DNA of 64,000 bases. Source: Iamia sp. SCSIO 61187 (lineage in GTDB: Bacteria; Actinomycetota; Acidimicrobiia; Acidimicrobiales; Iamiaceae). Both the position numbers and the translations under genes were made by a program. Under the pieces are notes generated by a model that was given only the letters and a program-made list of their open reading frames with translations, made no database searches and had not been told where the DNA came from. Positions 57,574 to 64,000 of this stretch are shown here, piece after piece (the stretch's first letter is position 1; each line of letters opens with the position of its first letter). The stretch is from contig NZ_CP050948.1 in the NCBI RefSeq assembly GCF_019443745.1, positions 3,042,001 through 3,106,000 of the forward strand. The letters are read 5' to 3'.

Positions 57574-60189
57574 ATGATGCGGGTCACGACGCTCAAGGCG
57601 GCCGGCGACCGGCTGGGCGGGCTGCTGACCTACTACGCCGGCCTGGCCGAGGATCGCCAGCGGTCCGGCCCGCAGCGGGGGCCGGTCGAGTACTACCTCG
57701 ACCCTGACGAGCCGGCGGGACGGTGGTGGGGCCGGGGCCGGCATGTCCTCGGTCTCGACGGCGAGGTCACCGGTGAGGACCTGCGGGCCGTGCTCGAGGG
57801 CCACGCCCCGCAGTCCGGCCGGCGGTTGGGTCGTCGGTTCGGAGACTCGTCGGCTCGTGGGTTCGATGCGACGTTCTCGGCGCCGAAGTCGGTGTCGGTG
57901 TTGTGGGCGCTCACCCCGGATCGGTGGGTGCGGGCCGAGGTCCTCGCCGCCCACGACGCAGCGGTCGACGCCGCCCTCGGCTACCTCGAACGCCACGGCG
58001 CTGTGACTCGGCGTGGGAAGGACGGCGTCGACCAGGTCGACACGGTCGGGCTGACCGTCGCGGTGTTGCGTCAGCACACGTCGCGGACGATGGACCCGCA
58101 GCTGCACACCCACGCCGTCATCGCTGCCAAGGTCCAGGACCTGACCGGGCGGTGGCTCTCGCTCGATGCCCGATTCCTCAAGCAGCAGCAGCGCACGATC
58201 GGATGGGTCTACGACGCTGCCTTGCGCAGCGAGCTCACCTCCCGGCTCGGTGTCGCCTGGAAGGTGATAGCCGGTGGCCAGGCCGACATCGACGGCATCC
58301 CGACAACGCTGCTTGGGGAGTTCTCCCGGCGCTCGGCGCAGGTCGACGAGGCCCTGGCCGACCTGATCGGCCGCTGGTCGGTCGAACACGATGGCACCGA
58401 CCCCGACCCCCGCACCATCGCCGACCTCCAACGCCGAGCCGTCCTGGCGTCGCGGCCCGGCAAAGACCACGGCGTGGACGCGGCGACCCTCCACGACGAG
58501 TGGACCGACCGTGCCGCTGCGACCGGTCAGGAGGTGGACCTGGCCGTCGATGTCCTGGACCGGCCGCCACGCACCGGGATGATCGACGACGACATCGTCA
58601 CCGAGGCCCTCCGCCGAGCCGAAGAGGAAACAGCGACATGGCTCGAGGCCGACCTCGCTCGCCACGTCGCGACCCTCATCGCACCTGACGACCCGACGGC
58701 GGTCGACGCCGTCGAGCGGATCGACCGTCTCGCCTCGGTCGCCGCCGAGCGTTGCGTCGAACTCGCGCCGCCCGGCGCCGGTCCGCTGCGCCGGGACGGT
58801 CGCCCGGTGTCGGAGGCGGTCACCGATCGACGACTCACCACCGCCCACGTCCTCGACCAGGAGACGGACCTCCAGCGCTGGGCCCAGGCCAACGTCGGCA
58901 CCATCGGCGGCCGCACCGACCCAGCCCGCGCCGGCGCTCGCGGCATCGCCGGGTTCGACCGGTTCGTACTCGTCGTCGGACCCGCCGGCACCGGCAAGAC
59001 CACCGCCACTGCGGCCGCCGTTGCTCGGTTGAAGTCCCAGGGCCGCTCCGTCGTGGCGCTGGCGCCGTCGGGAAAGGCCGCCGACGTGCTCGCCACCGAG
59101 GCTGGCTGCGAGGCCACCACGATCGCCTCGTTCCTGCTCGCCCACGCCCGGCGCCCGTTCGGACAGTGGCCCCGCAAGACGACCGTGATCGTCGACGAAG
59201 CCGGCATGGCCACCACCGACGACCTCCACCGGCTCATGCGCCTCGTCGAGGCCAACGGATGGCGGCTCGTCTGTGTCGGCGACCCCCATCAGCTCCCCGC
59301 CGTCGGCCGCGGTGGCACCTTCGCCCACTGGACCACCACCCTCCCCCACCACCACCTGGCCGAGCCCCGCCGGTTCACCGAACCATGGGAAGCAGCCGCA
59401 TCACTCGCACTCCGAGCCGGCGACCCCGGCGCCGCAGAGACCTACGCCGACCACGACCGCCTCACCACCGTCCACCCGGTCCTCCTCCCCGAACGAGTCG
59501 CCCGCCGCTACCTCCGCCACGACGAGGTCGGGCAGACCATCGCCATCACCACGACGACCGCCGACACCGCCCGACGCATCAACGTCGCCATCCAGCGAGC
59601 GACGGCGCCTCCCAGACGGAGCACCGTCCGCCTGGCCGACGGCACCCACACCGGGGCCGGCGACACCATTGCCACCCGCCACAACGACCGCACCCTCGCC
59701 ACGAACAAGGGCAACGAGGTTCGCAACCGCCACACCTGGACGGTCCTCGCCACCCGACGCGACGGCTCACTCGTCGTCGAACGTCCCGACCGGGGCACCG
59801 TCAGCCTCCCCGCCGACTACGTCTCGGCCCACGTCGAGCTCGGCTGGGCCGTCACCGGCTACGGCAACCAAGGCGACACCACCGACATCGGCATCGCCGT
59901 CCTCGAACCCGCCACCACCAGGGCCCAGGCCTATGTCGCCCTCACCCGTGGCCGACACACCAACACCGCCCTCGTCCTTGACGACTCCGGCTCCCTCGAC
60001 TCCGCCGACGCCCTTGCCGCCGTCCTCACCCGAACGCCCTCGACCGAGAGCGCGCTTGCCACCCGAGAGCGGCTCAGCGGTCGAGTCCTCCGCCCGGCGA
60101 CCACTCCACAGGATCACGAAGCTGCGGTCCGGCAGCGGCTCGAGCAGCTCGCCCAGGGCGAGCGGGACCAGCCCGTGCTGCGCAGGTGA
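57574..60189 (+). CDS. MobF-family conjugative relaxase with RecD-like helicase (TraA/TrwC)
   Basis: 871 residues. The N-terminal relaxase domain has the histidine triad in HTSRTMDPQLHTHAV (about 168-180) and FDATFSAPKSVSVLWAL. The helicase half has Walker A VVGPAGTGKTT near 470, VIVDEAGMATTDDLHR, and UvrD-like C-terminal motifs GYGNQGDTTD and VALTRGRHTN. It nicks and transfers DNA single strands in conjugation. The start at ATG 57574 (MMRVTTLKAAGDRL) puts the catalytic Tyr region (LLTYYAG) at the usual place near the N-terminus. The protein is shorter than F-plasmid TraI (about 1750) but typical for actinobacterial MobF. Confidence 0.9.
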   Translation: MMRVTTLKAAGDRLGGLLTYYAGLAEDRQRSGPQRGPVEYYLDPDEPAGRWWGRGRHVLGLDGEVTGEDLRAVLEGHAPQSGRRLGRRFGDSSARGFDATFSAPKSVSVLWALTPDRWVRAEVLAAHDAAVDAALGYLERHGAVTRRGKDGVDQVDTVGLTVAVLRQHTSRTMDPQLHTHAVIAAKVQDLTGRWLSLDARFLKQQQRTIGWVYDAALRSELTSRLGVAWKVIAGGQADIDGIPTTLLGEFSRRSAQVDEALADLIGRWSVEHDGTDPDPRTIADLQRRAVLASRPGKDHGVDAATLHDEWTDRAAATGQEVDLAVDVLDRPPRTGMIDDDIVTEALRRAEEETATWLEADLARHVATLIAPDDPTAVDAVERIDRLASVAAERCVELAPPGAGPLRRDGRPVSEAVTDRRLTTAHVLDQETDLQRWAQANVGTIGGRTDPARAGARGIAGFDRFVLVVGPAGTGKTTATAAAVARLKSQGRSVVALAPSGKAADVLATEAGCEATTIASFLLAHARRPFGQWPRKTTVIVDEAGMATTDDLHRLMRLVEANGWRLVCVGDPHQLPAVGRGGTFAHWTTTLPHHHLAEPRRFTEPWEAAASLALRAGDPGAAETYADHDRLTTVHPVLLPERVARRYLRHDEVGQTIAITTTTADTARRINVAIQRATAPPRRSTVRLADGTHTGAGDTIATRHNDRTLATNKGNEVRNRHTWTVLATRRDGSLVVERPDRGTVSLPADYVSAHVELGWAVTGYGNQGDTTDIGIAVLEPATTRAQAYVALTRGRHTNTALVLDDSGSLDSADALAAVLTRTPSTESALATRERLSGRVLRPATTPQDHEAAVRQRLEQLAQGERDQPVLRR

Positions 60190-60310
60190 CCCACCGAGTC
60201 CACCTGATCCGGCCTCCGTTGCCCGCCCTGTGTGTCGACGATCGCTGACCTGCCTTTGGACATAGCTCCGCCCCGAGGTTGGCGCAGGCGGGTTCAGCGA
60301 TGGGCGTCGG

Positions 60311-60481
60311 CTAGAGCAGCGCGCGGAGGACCGTGAGCAGTGCGGCCAGGACGAGGACGAAGATCGTCACCTTCCGGGTCAAACTGGTCATGGCAACCGT
60401 CAGCACCTCGATGGAGACCACCAGCTCGGTGATCTCGGCGAGGAACTTGCGCGCTCGAGCCAAGCGGGTCCGCTTGGGCAT
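60311..60481 (-). CDS. Small membrane protein of the element
   Basis: 56 residues. A basic start (MPKRTRLARARKF) is followed by a helix and a C-terminal hydrophobic segment (KVTIFVLVLAALLTVLRALL). The start is decided by Shine-Dalgarno ggaggcgcc directly before ATG 60481. It could be a conjugation entry-exclusion or phage-like small membrane protein; no family is recognised. Confidence 0.6.
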   Translation of the reverse strand: MPKRTRLARARKFLAEITELVVSIEVLTVAMTSLTRKVTIFVLVLAALLTVLRALL

Positions 60482-60678
60482 GGCGCCTCCTCGGGGGAGA
60501 CGCCCCGGGTGACCGTGGTCAGACGGGGCGCGAAAGAGGCCGAGCGATGATGCTCGGCCTCGTCGTGTCGGCGGTGGGCCTTCGCCCACGTCTCGCCAAC
60601 ACTGCCCAAGACGGTAGGCGATGGTGTGACATTCGTGGTGGATGCCCAGGTCAGAGTGCGGCAGTGTCCGCGCCACGT

Positions 60679-61080
60679 CTACCGGGGGTGTCGGCGTCTC
60701 CGGCGCCGCTCCACGACGACCCGCAGGCGGGCCAAGAGCTCCTCGTCGTTCCAGCGGTCCTCGTTGCGGATGAGCCAGCGATAACAGGTCCGACAGCACA
60801 GCCGGGAGCGGTACGCGATGCGGTCCAGGCCGCACCATCGGCACCAGCCGCCCGCGGCGCGGCACGACTCACACTCGCCGAAGTCGTCAACCTCGAGATC
60901 GCGCCGGCAGATGCGGCAGCGCTCGGTCCAGATGCCGTGTTCCCGCTCCCACTCCGGACGGTCGTCGAGCTCCTCGAACGCCCACCATGAGACCTGCCGA
61001 GCAAGCCGGTCATATCGGTCGGCAATCTCGTCGTGGCCCACGAACCGAGTCTCGCGACCCCGTTCAGCCGACGTCGTCAC
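60679..61080 (-). CDS. Cys-rich zinc-binding-like protein of the element
   Basis: 133 residues. Eleven Cys, including CRICRRD, CESC, WCRWCG and CCRTCYRW, suggest two or more zinc sites. Acidic N-terminal half, very basic tail (RRRRRRHPR). No known family is recognised. The GTG at 61080 gives an uninterrupted frame. It is located between the relaxase and the integrase, read opposite to both. Confidence 0.6.
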   Translation of the reverse strand: MTTSAERGRETRFVGHDEIADRYDRLARQVSWWAFEELDDRPEWEREHGIWTERCRICRRDLEVDDFGECESCRAAGGWCRWCGLDRIAYRSRLCCRTCYRWLIRNEDRWNDEELLARLRVVVERRRRRRHPR

Positions 61081-61173
61081 GGGGCAGGATGGAAACCGCT
61101 CGTTGACGGCGTGATGTCGACCTTCTTGGAGTTTCCGGGCCTAGAGGTCTGGACGATCTCGGAGGTCGGCGTC

Positions 61174-62397
61174 GTGGCAGTGAAGAAGCTGAAGAGCGGT
61201 CGGTGGGAGGCGTCCTACCGGGACCCCACCGGTCGGGAACGGGTCAAGCACCACCGGACGCGGGCCGAAGCCGACCGGTGGCTCACGTCCATGAAGAGCG
61301 AGATGCACCGCGGCGACTACGTCGACCCACGCCTCGGACGCACCCTCTTTTCCCGGTGGGCACAGGAGTGGCTCGACGGGTCCGCCCACCTCAAGCTCAA
61401 GACAAGAGCCGACTACGAGGCCCTGCTGCGAGTCCACGTCATGCCGACGTTCGCCGATCGGGCCGTCGGAGCGATCACCTCGACCGAGGTCCGGCGCTTC
61501 ATCGCCGCTGAGATTGCGGCCGGCAACGCGCCCGGCACCGTGCGAGGCGCCCGCAAGGTCCTCCGCTTGGTCCTTGGGGTTGCCCAGTCGGAGGGAGCCA
61601 TCCGGGCCAACCCGTGCGACGGGGTGAAGGTCCCGGCGTCGCCGAAGGCGGAGATGGTGTTCCTCACCGCGGAGCAGGTCGAGGCCCTCGCCTCGTCGAT
61701 CGATCCGCAGTACTCGACCATGATCCGGGTCGCCGCGTACACCGGGATGCGCGCCGGGGAGATCGAAGCCCTCCGCGTCGGCCGCACCGACCTCGACGCC
61801 GGTCGGCTGACCATCGCCGAGTCGGTCACCGAGGTACAGGGTCACGGGCTCGTTTTCGGCCAGCCCAAGACCTATGAGCGTCGCTCGGTCACCCTCCCGC
61901 CGTTCCTCGTCGACAACCTGGCCGTCCACCTCACGGGGCGACCCAAGCACCCTGAGGCCTTCGTCTTCACCTCGCCCCAAGGCGAGGTCATCAACCACAA
62001 GAACTTCTACCGACGCTGCTTCAAGCCGGCGGTCCGTGCCGCCGAGCTCCCCGAGCGGACACGCTTCCACGACCTCCGCCACACCTGCGCCGCCCTCTGC
62101 ATCGCCCTCGGCGCCCACCCCAAGGCCATTCAGGAGCGCCTGGGGCACTCGTCCATCACCGTCACTCTCGACCGCTACGGGCACCTCTTCCCGAAGCTCG
62201 ACGAAGCGCTGACGGCTCGGCTTGACGAGATGCGGCGAGACGCCGTCACCGCTCAGAACGTCAGGCCGTCGTCCCATGCCGTCCCGACCTCCGACGATCC
62301 GTCCCGGAGGATGTCTTCGCAGCACGCTGAGTCACGCGGAGTTTTCGCGGAGTCCGCCCGATCCGGCCCGCAGTCCGATCCTCCCGCAAGCCCCTGA
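61174..62397 (+). CDS. int: Tyrosine recombinase/integrase
   Basis: 407 residues. N-terminal arm-binding part (VKKLKSGRWEASYRDPTGRE), core-binding SAM-like domain (about 70-160), and catalytic domain with Arg in YTGMRAGEIEAL near 192, HDLRHTCAAL near 298, and LGHSSITVTLDRYGH with Tyr334. The GTG at 61174 is preferred because ggaggt lies 8 nt upstream and the protein then starts at the typical KKLKSGRW motif; an ATG at 61114 would add 20 residues. The 3' end lies next to attR/tRNA-Pro, the normal integrase position. It contains the right arm-type repeat. Confidence 0.92.
   Translation: MAVKKLKSGRWEASYRDPTGRERVKHHRTRAEADRWLTSMKSEMHRGDYVDPRLGRTLFSRWAQEWLDGSAHLKLKTRADYEALLRVHVMPTFADRAVGAITSTEVRRFIAAEIAAGNAPGTVRGARKVLRLVLGVAQSEGAIRANPCDGVKVPASPKAEMVFLTAEQVEALASSIDPQYSTMIRVAAYTGMRAGEIEALRVGRTDLDAGRLTIAESVTEVQGHGLVFGQPKTYERRSVTLPPFLVDNLAVHLTGRPKHPEAFVFTSPQGEVINHKNFYRRCFKPAVRAAELPERTRFHDLRHTCAALCIALGAHPKAIQERLGHSSITVTLDRYGHLFPKLDEALTARLDEMRRDAVTAQNVRPSSHAVPTSDDPSRRMSSQHAESRGVFAESARSGPQSDPPASP
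62331..62351. repeat. Integrase arm-type site candidate (right)
   Basis: gtcacgcggagttttcgcgga, partner of the repeat at 51631-51651. It lies inside the 3' end of the integrase gene, 57 nt from attR. Confidence 0.5.
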
Positions 62398-62408
62398 CCT
62401 GGGCTTAT

Positions 62409-62455
62409 GTGGTCGGGCCGGGGAGATTTGAACTCCCGACCCCCTGCTCCCAAAG
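62409..62455 (-). repeat. attR: 3' half of the intact tRNA-Pro
   Basis: 47 nt identical to 51480-51526. It covers the tRNA from the anticodon loop to just past the encoded CCA. Confidence 0.88.
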
Positions 62456-62486
62456 CAGGTGCGCTACCAAGCTGCGCCACGGCCCG
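62413..62486 (-). tRNA. tRNA-Pro (anticodon TGG)
   Basis: 74-nt cloverleaf. Acceptor stem cgggccg/cggccCG, D arm gcgcagcttggtagcgc, anticodon arm cctgctttgggagcagg with loop TGG, T arm gggagttcaaatctccc, and CCA encoded (62410-62412). It is the integration target of the adjacent element. Confidence 0.97.
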
Positions 62487-62531
62487 TCGGGCGTCACGGT
62501 ACCGCACGGTCTCGGGCATGATCGCCCCCGT

Positions 62532-63200
62532 ATGGACGAGCCCGCCCCGCTGCCCGCCCCCGAGGTCGCCACCCTGCAGGTCGCCGAGGATCCGGGGGCC
62601 TGGGCGGCGGCCGGCTTCACCGTCGACCCCGACGGGCGGTGCCGGATCGGCCCGGTGACGGTGGAGCTGGTGGGACCCGCAGCCGGCGAGGGCGTGGTCG
62701 GGTGGGGCCTGCGCCACCTCCCGGTCGACGCCGCCACCACCCTCGACGGCTTCCCGACCACGGCGTCGGACCGGCCGCCCGCCGATCCGGTCGACCACCC
62801 GTGCGGGGTGACGACGATCGACCACATCGTCCTGCTCACCGACGACCTGGCCCGCACCATCGACGCCGCCGCCCGCGTCGGCCTCACCCCCCGCCGCGGC
62901 CGGGACCATGCCCTGGGCGACGGCACCCCCGTGCGCCAGACGTTCTTCGTCGTCGGCTCCCTGGTGCTCGAGCTGGTGGCCCCGGCCGAGCCGCCAGAGG
63001 ATCCCCGGCCGGGGCTCCGCTCCTTCGGCGTGGCCCTGGTCTGCCCCGACCTGGCCGGGGCCCGGGCCGTGCTGGGCGAGCACCTCGGTCCCGCCCGCCC
63101 CGCGGTGCAGGCCGGTCGGGAGATCGCCACCGTCCGCCACCGCGACCTCGGCCTGCGCACCCCCATCGCCTTGATGACCCCCCGTCCGGGCCGGGGCTGA
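62532..63200 (+). CDS. VOC-family (glyoxalase-like) protein
   Basis: 222 residues. The core matches the VOC fold: TTIDHIVLLTDDLARTIDAA, RQTFFVVGSLVLELV and FGVALVCPDLAGARAVLGE. The His and Glu metal ligands can be placed (IDHIV and LELV). The substrate is unknown. The ATG at 62532 is chosen at the first in-frame codon after the tRNA gene. Probably host chromosome right of the element. Confidence 0.82.
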   Translation: MDEPAPLPAPEVATLQVAEDPGAWAAAGFTVDPDGRCRIGPVTVELVGPAAGEGVVGWGLRHLPVDAATTLDGFPTTASDRPPADPVDHPCGVTTIDHIVLLTDDLARTIDAAARVGLTPRRGRDHALGDGTPVRQTFFVVGSLVLELVAPAEPPEDPRPGLRSFGVALVCPDLAGARAVLGEHLGPARPAVQAGREIATVRHRDLGLRTPIALMTPRPGRG

Positions 63201-63260
63201 GGCTCCGATCGGCCCCGACGCGGCACCGGATCGGCGGGGGTCCACAGATAGGGTCGGCCG

Positions 63261-63290
63261 GTGCCTCCGATGCCCGCCGTGCCCCACTGA
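63261..63290 (+). CDS. Nine-codon upstream ORF coupled to the next gene
   Basis: GTG at 63261 opens MPPMPAVPH, whose TGA (63288-63290) overlaps the ATG at 63290. A tagggt hexamer (63249-63254) ends 6 nt before the GTG, so transcription may begin exactly at this codon. It may be a leader for translational coupling or chance. Confidence 0.35.
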   Translation: MPPMPAVPH

Positions 63291-63889
63291 TGCTCGACCA
63301 CGTCTTCACCGACGCCATCGGAGCCCTGCGTGACGCCATGGAGTCGGCGTTCCTAGAGCGCCAGGCCTTCGAGGAGCGGTTCCAGGCCGACGTCCTCCTC
63401 GGTGACCTGACCTGGGAGACCTCCTACAGCCTCCCGGGCGAGGGGGTTCCCGCCCGCACCCGAGCCGACATCACCCTCGACTGGCCGACCTGGGCCCAGA
63501 CCGCCTACCGGTCGTGGTACATCGGCGAGGAGCTCGACGAGCCGCCCCGCATCGAGATCGAGATCGTGATGCGGCTCCAGCGCATCGGCACCGCCCCGGA
63601 CGTGTCGTCGATCCTGTCGATCCTGCCCGAGGAGTCCTCGCCGATCGGGGGCGAGACGCTGCAGCGCTCGAGCCCCACACTGGAGACCATCTACGACCCC
63701 GACCTCCAGCCCGAGGAGTACGCCGTCGAGGTCAGCTACGAGGGCAGCTACGACGTGGCCGAGGAGGTCCTGGCCGACGGCTCGGTGCTCGACTCGCACT
63801 TCGCCGCCATGGGCGGCTGGATCGCCTCGACCCTCGTCCGCCTGGGCGACGTCAAGCTCGACTACCTCCCGCCCGAGGACGACGACTGA
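63290..63889 (+). CDS. Unrecognised 199-residue acidic protein
   Basis: 199 residues, soluble, acidic (ends LPPEDDD). A coherent beta-rich text (DLTWETSYSLPGEGVPART, IEIEIVMRLQRIG, EEYAVEVSYEGSYDVAEEVL) suggests a folded domain. It is common-looking among actinobacteria but no family is recognised. The ATG at 63290 is coupled to the short upstream ORF. It is followed by a strong palindrome. Confidence 0.75.
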   Translation: MLDHVFTDAIGALRDAMESAFLERQAFEERFQADVLLGDLTWETSYSLPGEGVPARTRADITLDWPTWAQTAYRSWYIGEELDEPPRIEIEIVMRLQRIGTAPDVSSILSILPEESSPIGGETLQRSSPTLETIYDPDLQPEEYAVEVSYEGSYDVAEEVLADGSVLDSHFAAMGGWIASTLVRLGDVKLDYLPPEDDD

Positions 63890-63893
63890 GCGA

Positions 63894-63924
63894 GACACGG
63901 ATGGTGCCTGGCACCATCCGTGTC
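63894..63924. terminator. Perfect 15-bp palindromic hairpin
   Basis: gacacggatggtgcc (63894-63908) and ggcaccatccgtgtc (63910-63924) pair perfectly around one t. It directly follows a stop codon at 63889. There is no T-run. It acts as a terminator or is a repeated palindromic element. Confidence 0.65.
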
Positions 63925-63965
63925 GTCTGGCTCCCGGCCGGCGGGGGTGACCTAGGTTCGGCGGC

Positions 63966-64000
63966 ATGACCGATGTCGTGCTCGTCGAGGTGGCCGATGG
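63966..64000 (+). CDS. Start of a gene, possibly enoyl-CoA hydratase (runs off the right edge)
   Basis: Only 12 codons are visible: MTDVVLVEVADG. A taggtt hexamer (63953-63958) ends 7 nt before the ATG, consistent with a leaderless start. The text fits the N-terminus of enoyl-CoA hydratase/isomerase proteins, but it is too short for certainty. Confidence 0.4.
   Translation, partial: MTDVVLVEVAD

Larger units (their letters stand above)
51480..62455. mobile_element. Integrative mobilizable element in tRNA-Pro(TGG)
   Basis: About 11 kb bounded by a perfect 47-bp direct repeat of the tRNA 3' half. The tyrosine integrase gene ends 11 nt from attR. A MobF relaxase-helicase suggests conjugative mobilisation. 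No type IV secretion genes are present, so it would need a helper (IME-like). Cargo: a secreted DUF4214-phosphodiesterase, a GH31 glycosidase and two small proteins. Arm-type 21-nt repeats lie inside both ends (51631 and 62331). Confidence 0.8.

Noticed and set aside
1-64000. CRISPR arrays, rRNA genes, insertion sequences
   Set aside because: No regularly spaced repeats, no rRNA-like sequence and no transposase reading frame were seen.

Overview
The window is very GC-rich, rich in GTG starts and densely packed. Many genes start directly downstream of a TANNNT-like -10 hexamer, which suggests leaderless transcription. Together with a DevR/DosR-type response regulator, a DevS/DosT-type GAF kinase, class F sortase, a SigK/RskA-like pair and DUF1918, this points to an actinobacterium. 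A non-mycobacterial lineage such as Acidimicrobiia is plausible, but that is inference.

Positions 1-43000 form a large dormancy/hypoxia-type regulon island. A 15-bp box close to gggaccttcggccct (orientation-reversed agggccgaaggtccc) occurs upstream of 16 transcription units. In every case a -10-like hexamer follows the box after 22-23 nt. The box centre therefore sits near -42, the class-II activator position used by mycobacterial DosR. The units under these boxes are: an arginine deiminase operon (permease, DDAH, arcA); a CtpF-like P-type ATPase; GNAT/APH-AAA kinase/VIT; an SRPBCC-CoA-binding fusion; a DksA-USP-PNPOx-USP operon; a USP; DUF1918-CBS; a USP-ADH-SQR-TusE-DsrE2 sulfide-oxidation operon; a helical protein-zinc ribbon-ADH operon; a GNAT; acyl-CoA ligase-ACP-ADH with a 29-residue leader; PNPOx-AcuC-like deacetylase-USP; hydrolase-ABC exporter; a further USP; an unknown 219-residue protein; and a CBS protein. 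Many are family-level counterparts of M. tuberculosis DosR-regulon genes (CtpF, Rv2004c, Rv2005c-type USPs, OtsB1/GH65, Rv0569, Hrp1, Rv0080-like). The regulator pair devR/devS itself lies at 2672-4528, divergent and apparently leaderless.

Inside the island, 7237-11704 carries an OmpR-type two-component system divergent from a flavin/redox operon (Asp-rich secreted protein, membrane protein, ApbE, ferric-reductase-like membrane protein). No box was found there. GH65 and OtsB, fused as OtsB1 in M. tuberculosis, are split and divergent at 39280-42591.

Positions 43155-49725 are more ordinary: an ABM-like protein, a PNPOx, a YCII/DGPF-ECF42 sigma pair beside an intergenic region with nested inverted repeats, a DUF4397-sortase-SigK-like sigma-anti-sigma operon, a CAP-domain lipoprotein and a HTH protein.

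Positions 49845-62486 are an accreted integration hotspot at tRNA-Pro(TGG). An 11-kb element is bounded by a 47-bp direct repeat of the tRNA 3' half (51480-51526 and 62409-62455). It carries a tyrosine integrase next to the intact tRNA, a MobF relaxase-helicase, two small proteins, and cargo: a secreted DUF4214-phosphodiesterase divergent from a GH31 glycosidase. A third, inverted tRNA-Pro fragment at 49845-49890 bounds a small segment with a RelE-like toxin locus and a lower-GC HEPN-like gene. The window ends with a VOC protein, an unknown conserved-looking protein and the start of a further gene.
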